Of a stretch of 64,000 nucleotides of DNA, positions 43,701-47,859 are shown in pieces (the stretch's first letter is position 1; every line of letters starts with the position of its first letter). The DNA lies in NCBI GenBank assembly GCA_035578905.1, contig JAQJVL010000689.1, forward strand, positions 124,001-188,000, given 5' to 3'. Source of the DNA: Stictocephala bisonia (lineage: Eukaryota; Arthropoda; Insecta; Hemiptera; Membracidae). The translations under genes were made by a program, and so were the position numbers. The notes below the pieces were generated by a model, which saw nothing but the letters and a program-made list of their open reading frames with translations, was not told where the DNA came from and searched no databases.

Positions 43701-44583
43701 AACTCCCTCCAAACTCCTCATTTGCTTTGCCCTACCATGACGTGGTATTTCCCATATGATTTCACTTGTAAACCTGTGTTTTTTTTTTTTTTTTTTTTTA
43801 ATTTATGACAACACATAGTTTTTGTTTGTTTAAATTTTACAGAAAAAATAGTCTTAAAAAATAAGTAAAACTATTTTGTTGCTTGAATTGTAAAATACTG
43901 TTTAAATAAACATCAAGGCATAATTTTGTTAAATTTAAATGAATTATCTTTTCATGTTTACGATCAGCAGAATGGGACCTGTGAGTAAAATATTTTATAA
44001 ATTACTATGAATGGAAAATGTGTAACATGTAATCTGGAAATAGCGGAAAGTCCATGATAAAACAGCATTGGGTTATAGGTGATGTCAATAACTTTTCTAT
44101 GCTAAATCCATACTAATGTTGCAGTTATTATAAATTATCTGCACTGATTTAGGAACAAATAATATAAATAAAACATATTTTTTAGAATTTTATTTATAAC
44201 ATTTTAAATAACACTATTTTCAGGCTAAATTTTTTTGAAGTGAATCACCAGATGCCTTCCACCCCTACCCACTCCAAACTTCATGCATATTTAGGAATCT
44301 ACGAAGCACCACTTAACTGACCAGAGTATGAAAGCTATTCAAAAGATAACCTAAAGATTGCAATGAGCCCATCAATTAAAGTTGTGGTTGTGAAATTAAG
44401 ATTAATGTGGTATAGACATCAACAGTAAATGTGCATTTCAAGGGATTGAGGACGTGGGATAGAGGGTTGTAGTTTCTTAACCGTTACAATGAAATTGAAG
44501 TAAATGTCATTAAAAACTAATCATTCCCGTCAAAGAAAATAAACTATGCTTACGTTGATAGTCTGTTTGATGTCATTCTCCAT
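11969..44583 (-). CDS. CRAL-TRIO domain lipid-transfer protein (alpha-tocopherol transfer protein-like), complete 7-exon gene
   Basis: Seven coding exons on the minus strand join in phase into 298 residues, the usual length for single-domain CRAL-TRIO proteins, which carry small lipophilic ligands in a hydrophobic pocket and deliver them to membranes. In order I see an N-terminal helical CRAL-TRIO-N part (LAHIREWVHKQPHL, then DQLKLFLHSCYYRLENT), the start of the lipid-binding sheet (GYSVLFARL), the core (LDDAIKYLYMVVDSHLQ, IIFLFDMQGTTLGHLTRIN), the basic strand MPVRLKSIHIINV that in TTPA contributes phosphoinositide contacts, IRPFIHKQHLQ, and the C-terminal LPKDYHGEE, where most family members have Y-G-G. 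Intron phases in order are 0, 1, 2, 0, 0, 1; all introns are GT-AG except intron 4 (GC-AG). There is no signal peptide or membrane segment, so a cytosolic protein is inferred. Ligand unknown. Introns 2, 3 and 4 are enlarged by LINE, Gypsy and Copia insertions. Confidence 0.93.
12690..12985 (-). repeat. Dispersed repeat family E
   Basis: Reverse-strand copy of the sequence at 47590-47830: CCGTTCAACTCCACATGGGC, TCCTGAAAAGATGAAA, and the terminal TTTTTCAACCCTGTATATA, the reverse complement of TATACAGGGTGAACAAAAA. Confidence 0.6.
13030..13170 (+). repeat. Dispersed repeat family F
   Basis: About 130 bp alike to 34830-34970 (GATTAATAAAGGTCCAATCT; CCATAAGTTGATATTATGA), same orientation. Confidence 0.55.
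13320..13640. repeat. Fragments with Helitron-type hairpin boxes
   Basis: ACTCGGCCTGCGGCCTCGCC (13356 on) and GTGAGGCCGTAGGCTGACC / GGTAAGGCCGCAGGCCAAAC (13540-13630) are the same boxes as in the 62.3 kb element, in both orientations. The open frames here (minus strand 13091-13381) are probably chance. Confidence 0.4.
14107..14215 (-). CDS. CRAL-TRIO gene, coding exon 6
   Basis: The acceptor GGATTTTCAG opens IHLHSPENVKDLYKHV, then DQEMLPKDYHGEEASSETLY, and the exon ends one base into a codon at a consensus A|GTGAGT donor. LPKDYHGEE corresponds to the LPxEYGG motif that closes the family's lipid-binding domain; the first Gly is replaced by His here. Confidence 0.92.
15908..16370 (-). mobile_element. 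SINE family A copy
   Basis: Full-length reverse-strand copy, head at 16370. Its tail region (AGACGCCGACACAACGTTG) matches the copy at 50.2 kb rather than the others, so these two form a subfamily. Confidence 0.85.
16574..16958 (+). mobile_element. Non-autonomous Helitron-like element
   Basis: It begins TCAAATTTATATATAAAATC, contains CACTCATCACTATTTCTCC, and ends CCGGCGAATCGGG (short stem), ten bases, then CTAG followed by T. A diverged copy in reverse is at 61.84-62.28 kb. Confidence 0.65.
17136..17246 (-). CDS. CRAL-TRIO gene, coding exon 5
   Basis: The acceptor TGTTCTGTGCAG and donor TCC|GTAAGT, both phase 0, enclose 37 codons: EAMPVRLKSIHIINV, NPVMSHIMTLIRPF and IHKQHLQS. This is the most conserved CRAL-TRIO segment and contains the basic residues that contact phosphoinositides in TTPA (family knowledge). 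Confidence 0.93.
17429..17875 (-). mobile_element. SINE family A copy
   Basis: Full-length reverse-strand copy, head at 17875, in intron 4 of the CRAL-TRIO gene between exon 5 and the Copia element. Confidence 0.85.
18709..18874 (+). repeat. Copia 5' LTR
   Basis: 166 bp, starting TATTGAATTTAAAC and ending just before the primer site. It is repeated at 22828-22992. The ends do not follow the usual TG...CA rule; I set the limits by the LTR match, the abutting primer site and the CTTAC duplication. Confidence 0.88.
18875..18888 (+). promoter_or_regulatory. Copia primer-binding site for a half initiator-Met tRNA
   Basis: GGTTATGGGCCCAG directly abuts the LTR. It is the reverse complement of the anticodon stem-loop side of initiator tRNA-Met (CTGGGCCCATAACC), not of a tRNA 3' end. 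The same site is known for Drosophila copia, which is primed by a 5' half of that tRNA. Confidence 0.85.
18913..20067 (+). CDS. Copia gag and protease region (frame 1)
   Basis: 384 codons. The start ATG lies 24 bases after the primer site. The first about 220 residues are the copia Gag fold (WRRWKRQMELMLKHHGVLD; EIWQKLLSIYEQSS). A zinc knuckle CFICKGPHFANKC follows near residue 255 with spacing C-x2-C-x3-H-x4-C, one residue shorter than the usual x4. The aspartic protease motif FIADSGASQHM lies near residue 305. After a run of seven G at 20007-20013 the reading leaves the expected frame and stops at 20067; matching sequence continues in frame 3 to about 20100. Confidence 0.9.
   Translation: MDMKVQIAKLDGAQSWRRWKRQMELMLKHHGVLDIAKGQRTMPGIILDELADKDTEEKGLIEKTHREAVRAYEKDDSLAQVLMVSAVDDAHVELTATCNSAMEIWQKLLSIYEQSSSQRLDRVLEQFFSAKKTDDEELVQYISRLQLTFREVNEELQKHNANILPDIVLMSRIMSTLPSEFFEFKSVWESIPVVDRSVDLLIERVRLIESRLPSKNATSGGHALQINKKISMTSTGVRNVNEKPLISSSKVKCFICKGPHFANKCPQNSSKLKTDKKGGSSSKENQKKSSPFLCFVADGQNYDTFIADSGASQHMCFKREYFDTYQNYSKPVSVTVANGDAICAEGEGDIRVLVQIGKKQIIRVLGGSMVCTQTLEEIFFLCLS
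20105..22129 (+). CDS. Copia integrase and reverse transcriptase region (frame 2)
   Basis: 674 codons. A HHCC zinc-binding part (WHESLAHQN ... CEGCVLGKQH) precedes the integrase core with GDLCGPM, MSDGGTEF and the catalytic Glu region EREMRTLVEAARSM. A charged acidic linker follows, then copia-type RT with ARLVAKGYAQ, DVKTAFLYSKL, SLYGLKQSPRCW and the catalytic IVIFVDDGLIAG. The frame ends prematurely at 22127-22129, where the protein continues in frame 1. The ATG at 20105 is inside the polyprotein and is not a true start. Confidence 0.9.
   Translation: MCFMRDNKPHLFGHNVNGLYELEMSVIQNKSSVQLANSTNKTLQEWHESLAHQNKAYVYKFLRARDIPVENDDIFCEGCVLGKQHRETYHTLTVKPEKPGEIISGDLCGPMENLSLGGSRYCLVLKDYYTKFRRVFFLKEKTEVPDCLSIFFSECKTVGHVVKTFMSDGGTEFCNAKVKKLLSDRGISMRTSMPYTTEQMGSVEREMRTLVEAARSMSHAKKLSLCLWAEAMNTACHVINRTGPSVGGKTPYELWFQKGPAPFEHFRQFGADCYVHVPKQKRRKWSAKSVPGILVGYCDEQDGYRVYVAPKIMTSKDVVFRPIASDNMKSNASVNIQSPLQTQGNEEDVEVFRESQDQDVDIRNVEVEDDKSVENDEGGVVNEEDDTQPQRQRRPPAYLQDYVLLAEAGPTYEEAVNSPDWWHWQSAMNDEMESMNENEVFELVPRPNNKRIIGLKWVLTMKQNPERYKARLVAKGYAQKYGEDYNETFSPVARWDTIRCLLNVAVQEDLHLKQFDVKTAFLYSKLNEDIYTWQPEGYNDKSGRVWKLKRSLYGLKQSPRCWSKLLKESMLKKGFSQSTADPCLYIRNKNGTKMYIVIFVDDGLIAGSNKQEVSDFIAELEHEFKLKVTDPETYLGMEIHRAEGRISLSQKLYIKSVLERFRMADCNPVGTPLC
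22123..22833 (+). CDS. Copia RT thumb and RNase H region (frame 1)
   Basis: 236 codons continuing the polyprotein. SLMYITNTRPDISCAVN (copia RT end) is followed by RNase H with TEAEFVAASEAAKQIVWL, VDNAGAVRLARN and the C-terminal HVAGHEQLADFLTKG. The stop lies at the start of the 3' LTR. The one-base offset from the preceding frame is a single indel near 22120. Confidence 0.88.
   Translation: MLKHEESSEEDKPLPKSVPFREAVGSLMYITNTRPDISCAVNMVAQKLNSPSMKAWSDVKRIFRYLKGTMDYKLTYSKGQNIPHCYSNADFANDETRKLRTGYLCMFAGGIVSWSSVKQHCVTLSTTEAEFVAASEAAKQIVWLQSMLNEMYGQKINAVLFVDNAGAVRLARNAGEFHKRSKHIHVRYQYVREQFLAGTFDVRHVAGHEQLADFLTKGMSVTRLKNLLEHVSLRAY
22828..22992 (+). repeat. Copia 3' LTR
   Basis: 165-bp copy of the 5' LTR, one T shorter. 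It is preceded by a purine-rich stretch (GTTTGAGGGCA) that can serve as polypurine tract and followed by the CTTAC target duplication. Confidence 0.88.
23030..23282 (-). CDS. CRAL-TRIO gene, coding exon 4, GC splice donor
   Basis: The acceptor GTGTACAG is followed by one base completing the split codon (TG|C, Cys) and 84 codons of the CRAL-TRIO core, including GYSVLFARLHIPDP, LDDAIKYLYMVVDS and DMQGTTLGHLTRIN. The exon ends GTG CAG followed by GCAAGT, a GC donor otherwise matching consensus. Splicing there gives YVQ|EAMPVRLK, matching the family; no in-phase GT donor nearby would. The Copia element starts 32 bp into the intron. Confidence 0.93.
23578..23790 (+). mobile_element. SINE family B copy
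   Basis: Head GTGGCCAAGTGATCCAAGG, box B-like AGTTCAAATCC, body ending GGGTAGAGTAAAATTAAAAA. It lies in intron 3 of the CRAL-TRIO gene. Confidence 0.7.
24320..25702 (+). repeat. Gypsy 5' LTR
   Basis: Starts TGTACCGG and ends GGGTCTCA (TG...CA). The first 26 bases form a perfect 8-bp inverted repeat (TGTACCGG, 10-nt loop, CCGGTACA). A TATA-like ATATAAAAAAG lies near 24748 and an AATAAA signal at 25568-25573. It differs from the 3' LTR only by a few substitutions, a short indel and A-tract length. Confidence 0.93.
25705..25720 (+). promoter_or_regulatory. Gypsy primer-binding site (initiator tRNA-Met 3' end)
   Basis: TGGTAGCAGAGCGTGG lies two bases after the 5' LTR and fits the complement of the 3' end of animal initiator tRNA-Met (TGGTAGCAGAG...) with mismatches only in the distal part. 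Confidence 0.7.
25729..25998 (+). repeat. A-tract-rich leader of the Gypsy element
   Basis: Between primer site and gag lie three blocks of long A runs: 25729-25773, 25859-25898 and 25950-25997, the last broken by single C residues at near-regular spacing. Long open frames of Lys/Phe here are artefacts of the homopolymers. Confidence 0.85.
26145..27480 (+). CDS. Gypsy gag (broken by one frameshift)
   Basis: The first good ATG (MAYLQNVALLVKEELIFELR) is at 26145. That frame runs to a TAG at 27057-27059, while the matching continuation (GRGESLAAYVSSVKEARQAL ...) is one frame over from about 27040 and ends at 27480, so a single indel near 27040-27057 breaks gag. The second half carries the zinc knuckle CFACGQPGHIRRDC (standard C-x2-C-x4-H-x4-C) and an Arg/Gly-rich tail. 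Gag forms the particle and binds RNA. The break could be real or a sequencing error. Confidence 0.85.
27417..30755 (+). CDS. Gypsy pol polyprotein (protease, RT, RNase H, integrase)
   Basis: One uninterrupted frame without an ATG near its beginning, in the -1 frame relative to gag, so it is probably made as a gag-pol fusion. Domains in order: retropepsin (ALLDSGSACSIIS), Ty3/Gypsy RT (VMDYRRLNAK, FSVFDLNQAYHQIPL, catalytic FNYLDDLLVYS), RNase H (LQTDASSSAIAAVLSQ, LETDNQALSWLL), integrase zinc finger (GGHLGIHKTIAKIRRYF ... CHLCSLSK) and DDE core (VFIDYVGPFPR, VSDNGSQFTSHEF), then a GPHRI-type C-terminal SH3-like end. Catalytic residues look intact. No chromodomain was recognised. Confidence 0.93.
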   Translation: MSTCSRSWGGKRSARGVASTVAPRVVATDRGHLPLTRAHSGSVGDFSGLAGMASLGLSAVTSVCPGVFVSFGGTVCRALLDSGSACSIISLSLFESLDALGLVRHTEPSSITCWTASQTPLPIILKAFFHFKIEGFSWRWGFLVAKDLAVSCILGADFISKSGMVLDLQKRQIFFKFNRRVLVPLVGDSDCPPAVREVGCEPEQPKVDPVGHLPPEQAEAIRRLCLRFPDVLTPELGVTSLLEYEIHLTDSQPVRSHPYKLAPPKMEVMRAMIEDLLSKGVIEPSRSAYASPAFLVPKPNGKSRLVMDYRRLNAKVAIDSVPLPDLHSAFDWFGKAKFFSVFDLNQAYHQIPLKKESRPMTSFCVPWNLYQFTRVPMGLAVGAQTLTRLLDSIFHDVKFKFVFNYLDDLLVYSETFGEHMQHLEEVLSRLKSAGLTVNPEKVTFARPEISFLGHLISSRGVCIDPARTQGIRDFPPPRDAKGIARFVGMVNFYRRFIPNVAELAAPLNELRKKDVPFVWGQAQQTAFDALKEAIMQPPVLRMPDFSREFILQTDASSSAIAAVLSQEFDGVRQPIAFASRTLSHQERKASSIYELECLAVVFGTDKFRRFLEHAEFLLETDNQALSWLLAHPRQLGKIGRWVVKISAFKFRVQHLRGTQNVIADALSRMYHEPSDPPTEAVAQCGAVLLDFPLAFDDLLSHQQKDPELSVILGELQEGGAHPPYFLSKGVLCCRPRQRGEPRVVLPSHLVPMVFQYYHSSLVGGHLGIHKTIAKIRRYFIWKGMDRDVAGRVRACHLCSLSKPSQNARLGLLSSEVAERPFEKVFIDYVGPFPRSKSGSSYLLVCVDAFSKFVWLFPLRSATAKLTIRALQSQLFQHFGVPSTLVSDNGSQFTSHEFRRFCFGNGIRHVTTSPYYPQPSHAERFNRNLRSALISFHAEKQNTWDESLSWLQLAFNSSKHESHNATPFEILHGYPPNNPLSNLWRLEDLLPTPGATDVVSTWRAARRNLLRARERVRRRYDKGRTPNPFQVGDLVLCQAHPVSSAAERRAAKLCYRWSGPHRIDRFLSPVTALLVDPQSGRVFRKAHVSQLKAFRGTVGPGVGVPGGFLGQRD
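27444..27489 (+). promoter_or_regulatory. Probable -1 ribosomal frameshift signal between gag and pol
   Basis: G GGA AAC (27444-27450) is in the correct phase of the gag frame. After a 6-base spacer a GC stem CGCGGGG (27457-27463) pairs with CCCCGCG (27483-27489), with the gag stop in its loop. The pol frame is open from 27417, so gag and pol overlap across the site. A short loop match (CCAC at 27472-27475 with GTGG at 27505-27508) could add a pseudoknot. Confidence 0.75.
30756..30970 (+). other. Gypsy 3' untranslated region
   Basis: About 215 bases between pol and the polypurine tract, with no envelope-like open frame. Nothing else recognised. Confidence 0.7.
30971..30982 (+). other. Gypsy polypurine tract
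   Basis: GCAGAGGGAGG immediately precedes the 3' LTR and is the expected plus-strand priming site. Confidence 0.7.
30983..32363 (+). repeat. Gypsy 3' LTR
   Basis: Matches the 5' LTR over its full length, including the 5' hairpin, the TATA-like run and AATAAA at 32229-32234. It is preceded by the purine tract GCAGAGGGAGG. Confidence 0.93.
32625..32808 (+). mobile_element. SINE family C (tRNA-derived)
   Basis: It carries a perfect box B GGTTCAAATCC, ends CATGTGGACTGGCGAATGAG followed by an A-rich tail, and is about 180 bp. A fragment of the same tail is at 47236-47280. Confidence 0.6.
33181..33342 (-). other. Possible exon of an unrecognised gene
   Basis: The last repeat unit continues into non-repeated sequence reading EGELDVMRATQLLSDLKRDD then LYLIIEGRLVELNNQCSR before TAA, with a GTAACT donor-like site just before the stop. 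The composition looks coding-like, but no family is recognised, and splicing it into the CRAL-TRIO transcript would give an immediate stop. Confidence 0.25.
33259..33720 (-). repeat. Nested tandem repeat with exon-like frame
   Basis: It is built of 27-bp units (AGCTTCTCATAGCCATGAAC), 33-bp units (ACTATCAGGCTTCTCATAGC) and a longer block of about 97 bp holding GTTGCTCTCATGACATCAAG. On the minus strand the short units read DVHGYEKLT and DVHGYEKPDSA in one frame, interrupted by TAA in the two AAAGATAAG spacers. It lies in intron 3 of the CRAL-TRIO gene. Confidence 0.85.
33755..33945 (-). mobile_element. SINE family B copy (reverse)
   Basis: GGAGAGGCTGATCTCCTTCT to TTACTCTGCCCATTC and on to a degraded head near 33945; the reverse complement of the family body. 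Confidence 0.65.
34830..34970 (+). repeat. Dispersed repeat family F
   Basis: Second copy of the 13.03 kb repeat (GATTAATAAAGGCCCGTTCT; CCATAAAGTGATATTATGAG). Confidence 0.55.
35105..35366. repeat. 61-bp tandem repeat, four copies
   Basis: The core AATAACCACTCCGCCACCTG recurs at 61-bp intervals (near 35113, 35174, 35235 and 35296), with a partial fifth. The last three copies are almost identical. It lies about 45 bases into intron 3, just past the exon 3 donor. Confidence 0.95.
35412..35568 (-). CDS. CRAL-TRIO gene, coding exon 3
   Basis: The acceptor TTTACTGTGCAG and donor TG|GTAAGT (phase 2) bound 157 bp. The exon encodes DQLKLFLHSCYYRLENTKKT, IETYYTIKSSVPEFF and the linker up to HITNV, the typical CRAL-TRIO N-domain sequence. 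Degenerate repeats of its 5' end and acceptor lie upstream in intron 2 (to about 36060), and a 61-bp tandem repeat begins about 45 bp into intron 3. Confidence 0.93.
36195..36470. repeat. Foldback element with tandem-repeat arms (copy 1)
   Basis: Both arms consist of short tandem repeats around ACAAAATGCACAAATATATT and its complement, with the outer ends GTCACACAACACAAAT and ATTTGTGTTGTGTTC. The same family is at 57.3 kb. Confidence 0.75.
36627..36646. repeat. Poly-T run
   Basis: Homopolymer of about 20 T in intron 2 of the CRAL-TRIO gene; a similar run is at about 43780-43799. Confidence 0.9.
37540..39122 (-). mobile_element. 5'-truncated non-LTR retrotransposon (RTE/CR1-like LINE)
   Basis: The copy keeps reverse transcriptase and the C-terminal region but lacks the endonuclease, as expected from incomplete reverse transcription. 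The 3' end on the minus strand is a run of AAGT repeats (plus-strand TTAC repeats near 37540-37560), a simple-repeat tail. It lies in intron 2 of the CRAL-TRIO gene, in the same orientation as the gene. Confidence 0.85.
37577..39040 (-). CDS. LINE reverse transcriptase (partial polyprotein)
   Basis: 487 codons from the first ATG, with the frame open upstream to about 39122 (an acidic stretch EEEEEDENEEQWERGEEI). Motifs: KSGKSPGPDEVSSDMVKAL, NYRGVTLISHVAKIFEKII, EEQHGFRKGRST, LVFIDVEKAYDSV, KKGLKQGSVLSPILFN, the catalytic MMFADDILMWG and LGTMVSS. The C-terminal RLRWYGHVKRM ... RGRPRRRWLDGVR is the tail typical of many arthropod LINEs. The frame is intact, so the copy is fairly young but lacks the nuclease domain. 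Confidence 0.9.
   Translation of the reverse strand: MKEMKSGKSPGPDEVSSDMVKALGAVGVHWLKRVFTCVWREGRVPDDWGKGEIITIHKKGSRRLCKNYRGVTLISHVAKIFEKIIFNRIKDVIEDQIGEEQHGFRKGRSTIDLIFAVRQMVEKHWEFNKKLILVFIDVEKAYDSVKRKSIWESMEKIGVTENMMKWVKELYRVHECRVRTCDGNTEWFKVKKGLKQGSVLSPILFNVVMEIMMREIKEETNEEMKIMMFADDILMWGENREEIQEQLDKWSRKMRERGLRISKEKSEVMVVGRDTVLEEDILVDGSILKKVDDFKYLGTMVSSDGRMEQEINARLGMGAGFFRTVKHLVWDKEVPRRAKVMMFKNYYRPIITYVAETWRMSEREWSRVQAGEMRFLRAIKGRTRRDRIRNSEIRKDLVEESIRERVEQARLRWYGHVKRMSVERLPRKMEEWEMEGRRPRGRPRRRWLDGVRTDVEKRGSVWGEVVREEMWRDRRRWRGLVTTQTQD
39645..39820 (+). mobile_element. SINE family A, 5'-truncated
   Basis: Only the 3' part survives (GGGCTATTAATTAATGACAC to GACGATCAGCGTCTTATG, then AAATAAATAAAT). 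A full copy follows 45 bases later in the same orientation. Confidence 0.7.
39865..40326 (+). mobile_element. SINE family A copy
   Basis: Full length with an AAT-repeat tail, in intron 2 of the CRAL-TRIO gene. Confidence 0.85.
41491..41584 (-). CDS. CRAL-TRIO gene, coding exon 2
   Basis: The acceptor is TTTTTCAG and the donor G|GTATGT leaves phase 1. The exon encodes RMSDQIKMRPEDL then AHIREWVHKQPHLPNGIP, the first helices of the CRAL-TRIO N-terminal domain. The single G left at the end completes an Asp codon with the AT that opens exon 3. Confidence 0.9.
42320..42535 (+). repeat. Dispersed repeat family D
   Basis: TTATTTCTCCAGTTTGCCAT to GACCTCTGTTTC matches 59665-59870 in the same orientation, and a reverse fragment is at about 6655-6715 (GACTGACAAGGTGCTGGCCC). 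Probably a short non-autonomous element; no termini found. Confidence 0.6.
42540..44553. other. Intron 1 of the CRAL-TRIO gene, right part
   Basis: Mostly unique AT-rich sequence. The open frame at 42602-42907 (plus) has no recognisable domain. No element termini seen. Confidence 0.5.
44554..44583 (-). CDS. CRAL-TRIO gene, coding exon 1 (start codon)
   Basis: Ten codons, MENDIKQTIN, ending at a GTAAGC donor in phase 0. The ATG has an in-frame TAA nine bases upstream, so it is the first possible start in this frame. The short exon joins exon 2 without a phase break. No upstream non-coding exon or promoter could be placed. A start at the second codon of exon 2 (MSDQIKM) is the alternative. Confidence 0.75.
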
Positions 44584-45190
44584 TGTCACTTAATTACACG
44601 GCGTGGAACATGTGGCAGTGTAATTTCTCACATAAGGAACAAAAACAACTAACAAGTAAGTGTTGTTATTTAAGTTATATGAGCAATAAGTAGGAAGGCA
44701 AGAAAAATTGTAAAAGATACTAACTAATTCAATACATTTGTTGATTTTTTTTATCATAATTACACAGAGTCATCGTTAGGAACTTATTTCGTAATACAGT
44801 ATTTTAGTTTCTGAAATCCAAAACAAGAAATGAGTTTTCAGAAAACATAAAGTGTTAAACAGTGTTAATTACTGTATGACAAATTTAACTTGTCACTTGC
44901 TAATAATTCAATTTCTGTGTCTAAGATTTCATAAAAAGTAGAGCGGAATCATATTTACGGTTGGAAGCATTGATTGCCGCAGAACATAGTAATTATTAAC
45001 AATCACTATGCAGTTCATGGTAATATCGGAAGTAAGATTATATAAAACCATCAGCTTTCACTAAATAGGAGAATAATTAACAATCCATAAACTGTCCAGA
45101 AACATAGTAGAACTAATTTATAGTAGTTTAATTAAGAAAAAGAGATTAGACATTTTGACAAGAGATTTAAGAAATAATATATATACGTTC

Positions 45191-45352
45191 TGTACGTGTA
45201 TGGGTGGGCGTGTGGGTCAATACCACTGTACGTGTATGGGTGGGCAGGTGGGTCAATACCACTGTACGTGTATGGGTGGGTCAATACCACTGTAAGTGTA
45301 TGGGTGGGCGGGTGGGTCAATACCACTGAACGTGTATTGGTGGGCGGGGTGT
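45191..45352 (+). repeat. 36-bp G-rich minisatellite, array 3
   Basis: About five units with the G-rich strand on plus; one unit lacks the second half of the G tract. It ends in GGTGGGCGGGG. Confidence 0.95.
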
Positions 45353-46834
45353 CTAGCTTTCTTCAGTGTTTTCCCATCCATATAATTACTCCAGCCCTTA
45401 AGGTATATGTACTTCCTTTAGCAGTCAATGTGTTAAACACGATTTAGAGTGCACTTGTCATATCAAGTACATACTAGCGAGGGTCTCAGGCATGTTCACT
45501 GTTTGTTGCCCTTGCTAGCCTGTAGCTTACATGACGAATGCACTTGAAATGGTGTTTTAATGATATTGTGTACTGCGTTTGTGACTATTTCCAGCCTATA
45601 ATCATATCATACACTTAATATAATTTAAATGTCATGAGTTTGAAAATATGAGAAATAAATGAGTAAGAATAATGATATCTGGTAGATGTTATTGGGGAGG
45701 GGGAACCCCTAACCCCTGTATGTGCGATCTGTTTGGTAAAAAACGGTGATTTAATGTCTCTGGGTGATTAAAAAATAATGGGTAACAAGTTTAATTACAA
45801 AACATCCCTTTAATTTTCCTTTTTTCATTTTTACTTTCTACGCCAGTGGCATTTTGAACGTGCTATTCAAACATTGTTGAGGGACAACGGTACAAACCCC
45901 CATGGCAAAATCACTTTAGTATAAAAGAAATATTTTTAAACGTAATTGGATTATAAACAATAATAACGGAACAATAAAAATTACGTATAATTTTAGGCTA
46001 TACAATTTTAGGATTCCCCAAGGTGCAGTTTTACATTCAATAATTTTTCCCTTCGACAAACATGCCATTAGACAGATTTGATGTTAACGTACAATCAATC
46101 AAGTTTCACTGAACTCGCACTTCCACAAGACGTATCTGATCAACTAGTCAAGTAAACACTCATGTATGCGGTTTGTAATGTCGACTATGATCAGTGTTAG
46201 ATGCAATTTTACACGTGCGAACTTTTTATCAAGGAAAGCGGTCGGTGATTACGTACGTAATTAAAGCTGTGAAAATTAATGAGATATTTATAAGAATAAT
46301 AATTCTTACAAAAGAAATTATCCTTGGGACAGCATCAGTATAATACCACAGTTTACACATTCAATAAAATGCCAACAAACTTACTACAATTCATAGCCAT
46401 TATAGTAGGTTGATTATATTCAGTTTTTATGTCGATCAATTGGGTGATCATTCTGAACTGAAATCCTAGATGTATAGAGCATGTTAATTCAATTTTACTT
46501 ATAATGAAAGAACGCTATACAAAATCTATATCACCAACAGGAAAGACAATTGTTTAAATGTTCAGTGAATTAGAGCAAGGGAATTATTGTTAATATTTTG
46601 CCGTCGTTTGGATATTTGCAATCTGACACTTCCCTTTTGTTTTGCAATAACCTGAGTGTGAATTGATTTACAAACGTAACAGAGTGTTTTGAATAGCATT
46701 TTATTTTTTGAAATATATGAATATACAGTAATTATATAGAACAGGGGCCTTGTTGATTTTTTTGGCCGAATATTTTCATAATAGATGCATAACAAGATTT
46801 TGATCGTTTTTTCAGCGAAAAAGTTGGAAAAATT
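45353..46834. other. AT-rich sequence, nothing recognised
   Basis: No coding exon or repeat identified between minisatellite array 3 and the 46.8 kb palindrome. Confidence 0.5.
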
Positions 46835-47540
46835 ACGAAAAGGAGAAAGAAGAGGAAATATTTATTTTAGTAAATATATTGATGTGGATACTCAAACTGT
46901 GCGGAATTTTGTCTTGATTACGAAAATGGAAAGCGGCCATTAGTAAGTGTATTAGCGCTGGAAATGTGCCGGTTTCAGTAAGGTTATGTTCTGTAAGGAT
47001 ATCGCTTGGTTGAAGTTGATAGGTTATGTTTGGTTAGTTTAGTTTGTATTTGTAAGGAAGGAAGGTTAAATTATGTTAGGTTAATTTTGATTTGGTTGGC
47101 TTTTGGGAGGTTATGCTGGTTTTTAGATTCTTTTTTACTAACATAACAAAACTTAACTCAAGCTAACTAAACAAATCTAACCTAACCACACATAACTTAA
47201 CCTAACCAAACTCAACATAACCTAACAAAACCTAACGGCCCATGTGAATTGGCGAGTGAGGTTTAACTTAAAAAAAACAACCTAACAATGCACAACTTAA
47301 GTTTATCCTGGCTATAAAAAGCATAACATTATCAGTAATGTTATGTTACTAATGTAACATAACATTACTGATAACATTATCAGCAATGTTATGTTTTTTA
47401 CCGGCATTATGTTTCCAGCGCCAACGCCCTTGACATATTTATAATCAGAAAAAATTCTGCACAATTTGAATACCCACATCGCTCTATTTACAAGAAGAAA
47501 TATTTTGACGTTTTTCCTGAATTTCGTCATTTTGTGGAAA
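46835..47540. repeat. Large palindrome with TAACCT-rich interior
   Basis: The left arm (GATGTGGATACTCAAACTGT; AGCGCTGGAAATGTGCCGG) mirrors the right arm (ACAATTTGAATACCCACATC; CCGGCATTATGTTTCCAGCG). The interior has GGTTA-rich sequence on the left and CCTAAC-rich on the right. A SINE C tail fragment (47236-47280) and a small palindrome (47310-47395) lie in the right half. Confidence 0.75.
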
Positions 47541-47589
47541 ATTACGAATCTATCATATTCTTCTGAAAAAAACTATCCTATTCTTGTTT

Positions 47590-47830
47590 ATACAGGGTGA
47601 ACAAAAATATTGAAACGCTTTCACAACTCTTGTAAACTTCACTTGTAAAAGTTATATCTCGAAATCATTATGGCTACTATTTGACGTCACTAGCGACATT
47701 TCATCTTTTCAAGAGGACGGCCCGTGAGGAGTTGAACGAAAATCTTCAATGTAAGTCTAGGTCGAGTTTGGTATTAAAGGAAAGGTTTTCATTTAAAGAG
47801 AAAATAATTGCCGAAAACTGGACTTCCAAA
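47590..47830 (+). repeat. Dispersed repeat family E
   Basis: Begins TTTATACAGGGTGAACAAAA and contains TTTCATCTTTTCAAGAGGAC and GAGTTGAACGAAAATCTTCA, matching 12.7-13.0 kb in reverse. The CAGGGTG end type is common in insect repeats. Confidence 0.6.
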
Positions 47831-47859
47831 GGTTTATCCTTTTCCGAATAACGGTTATT

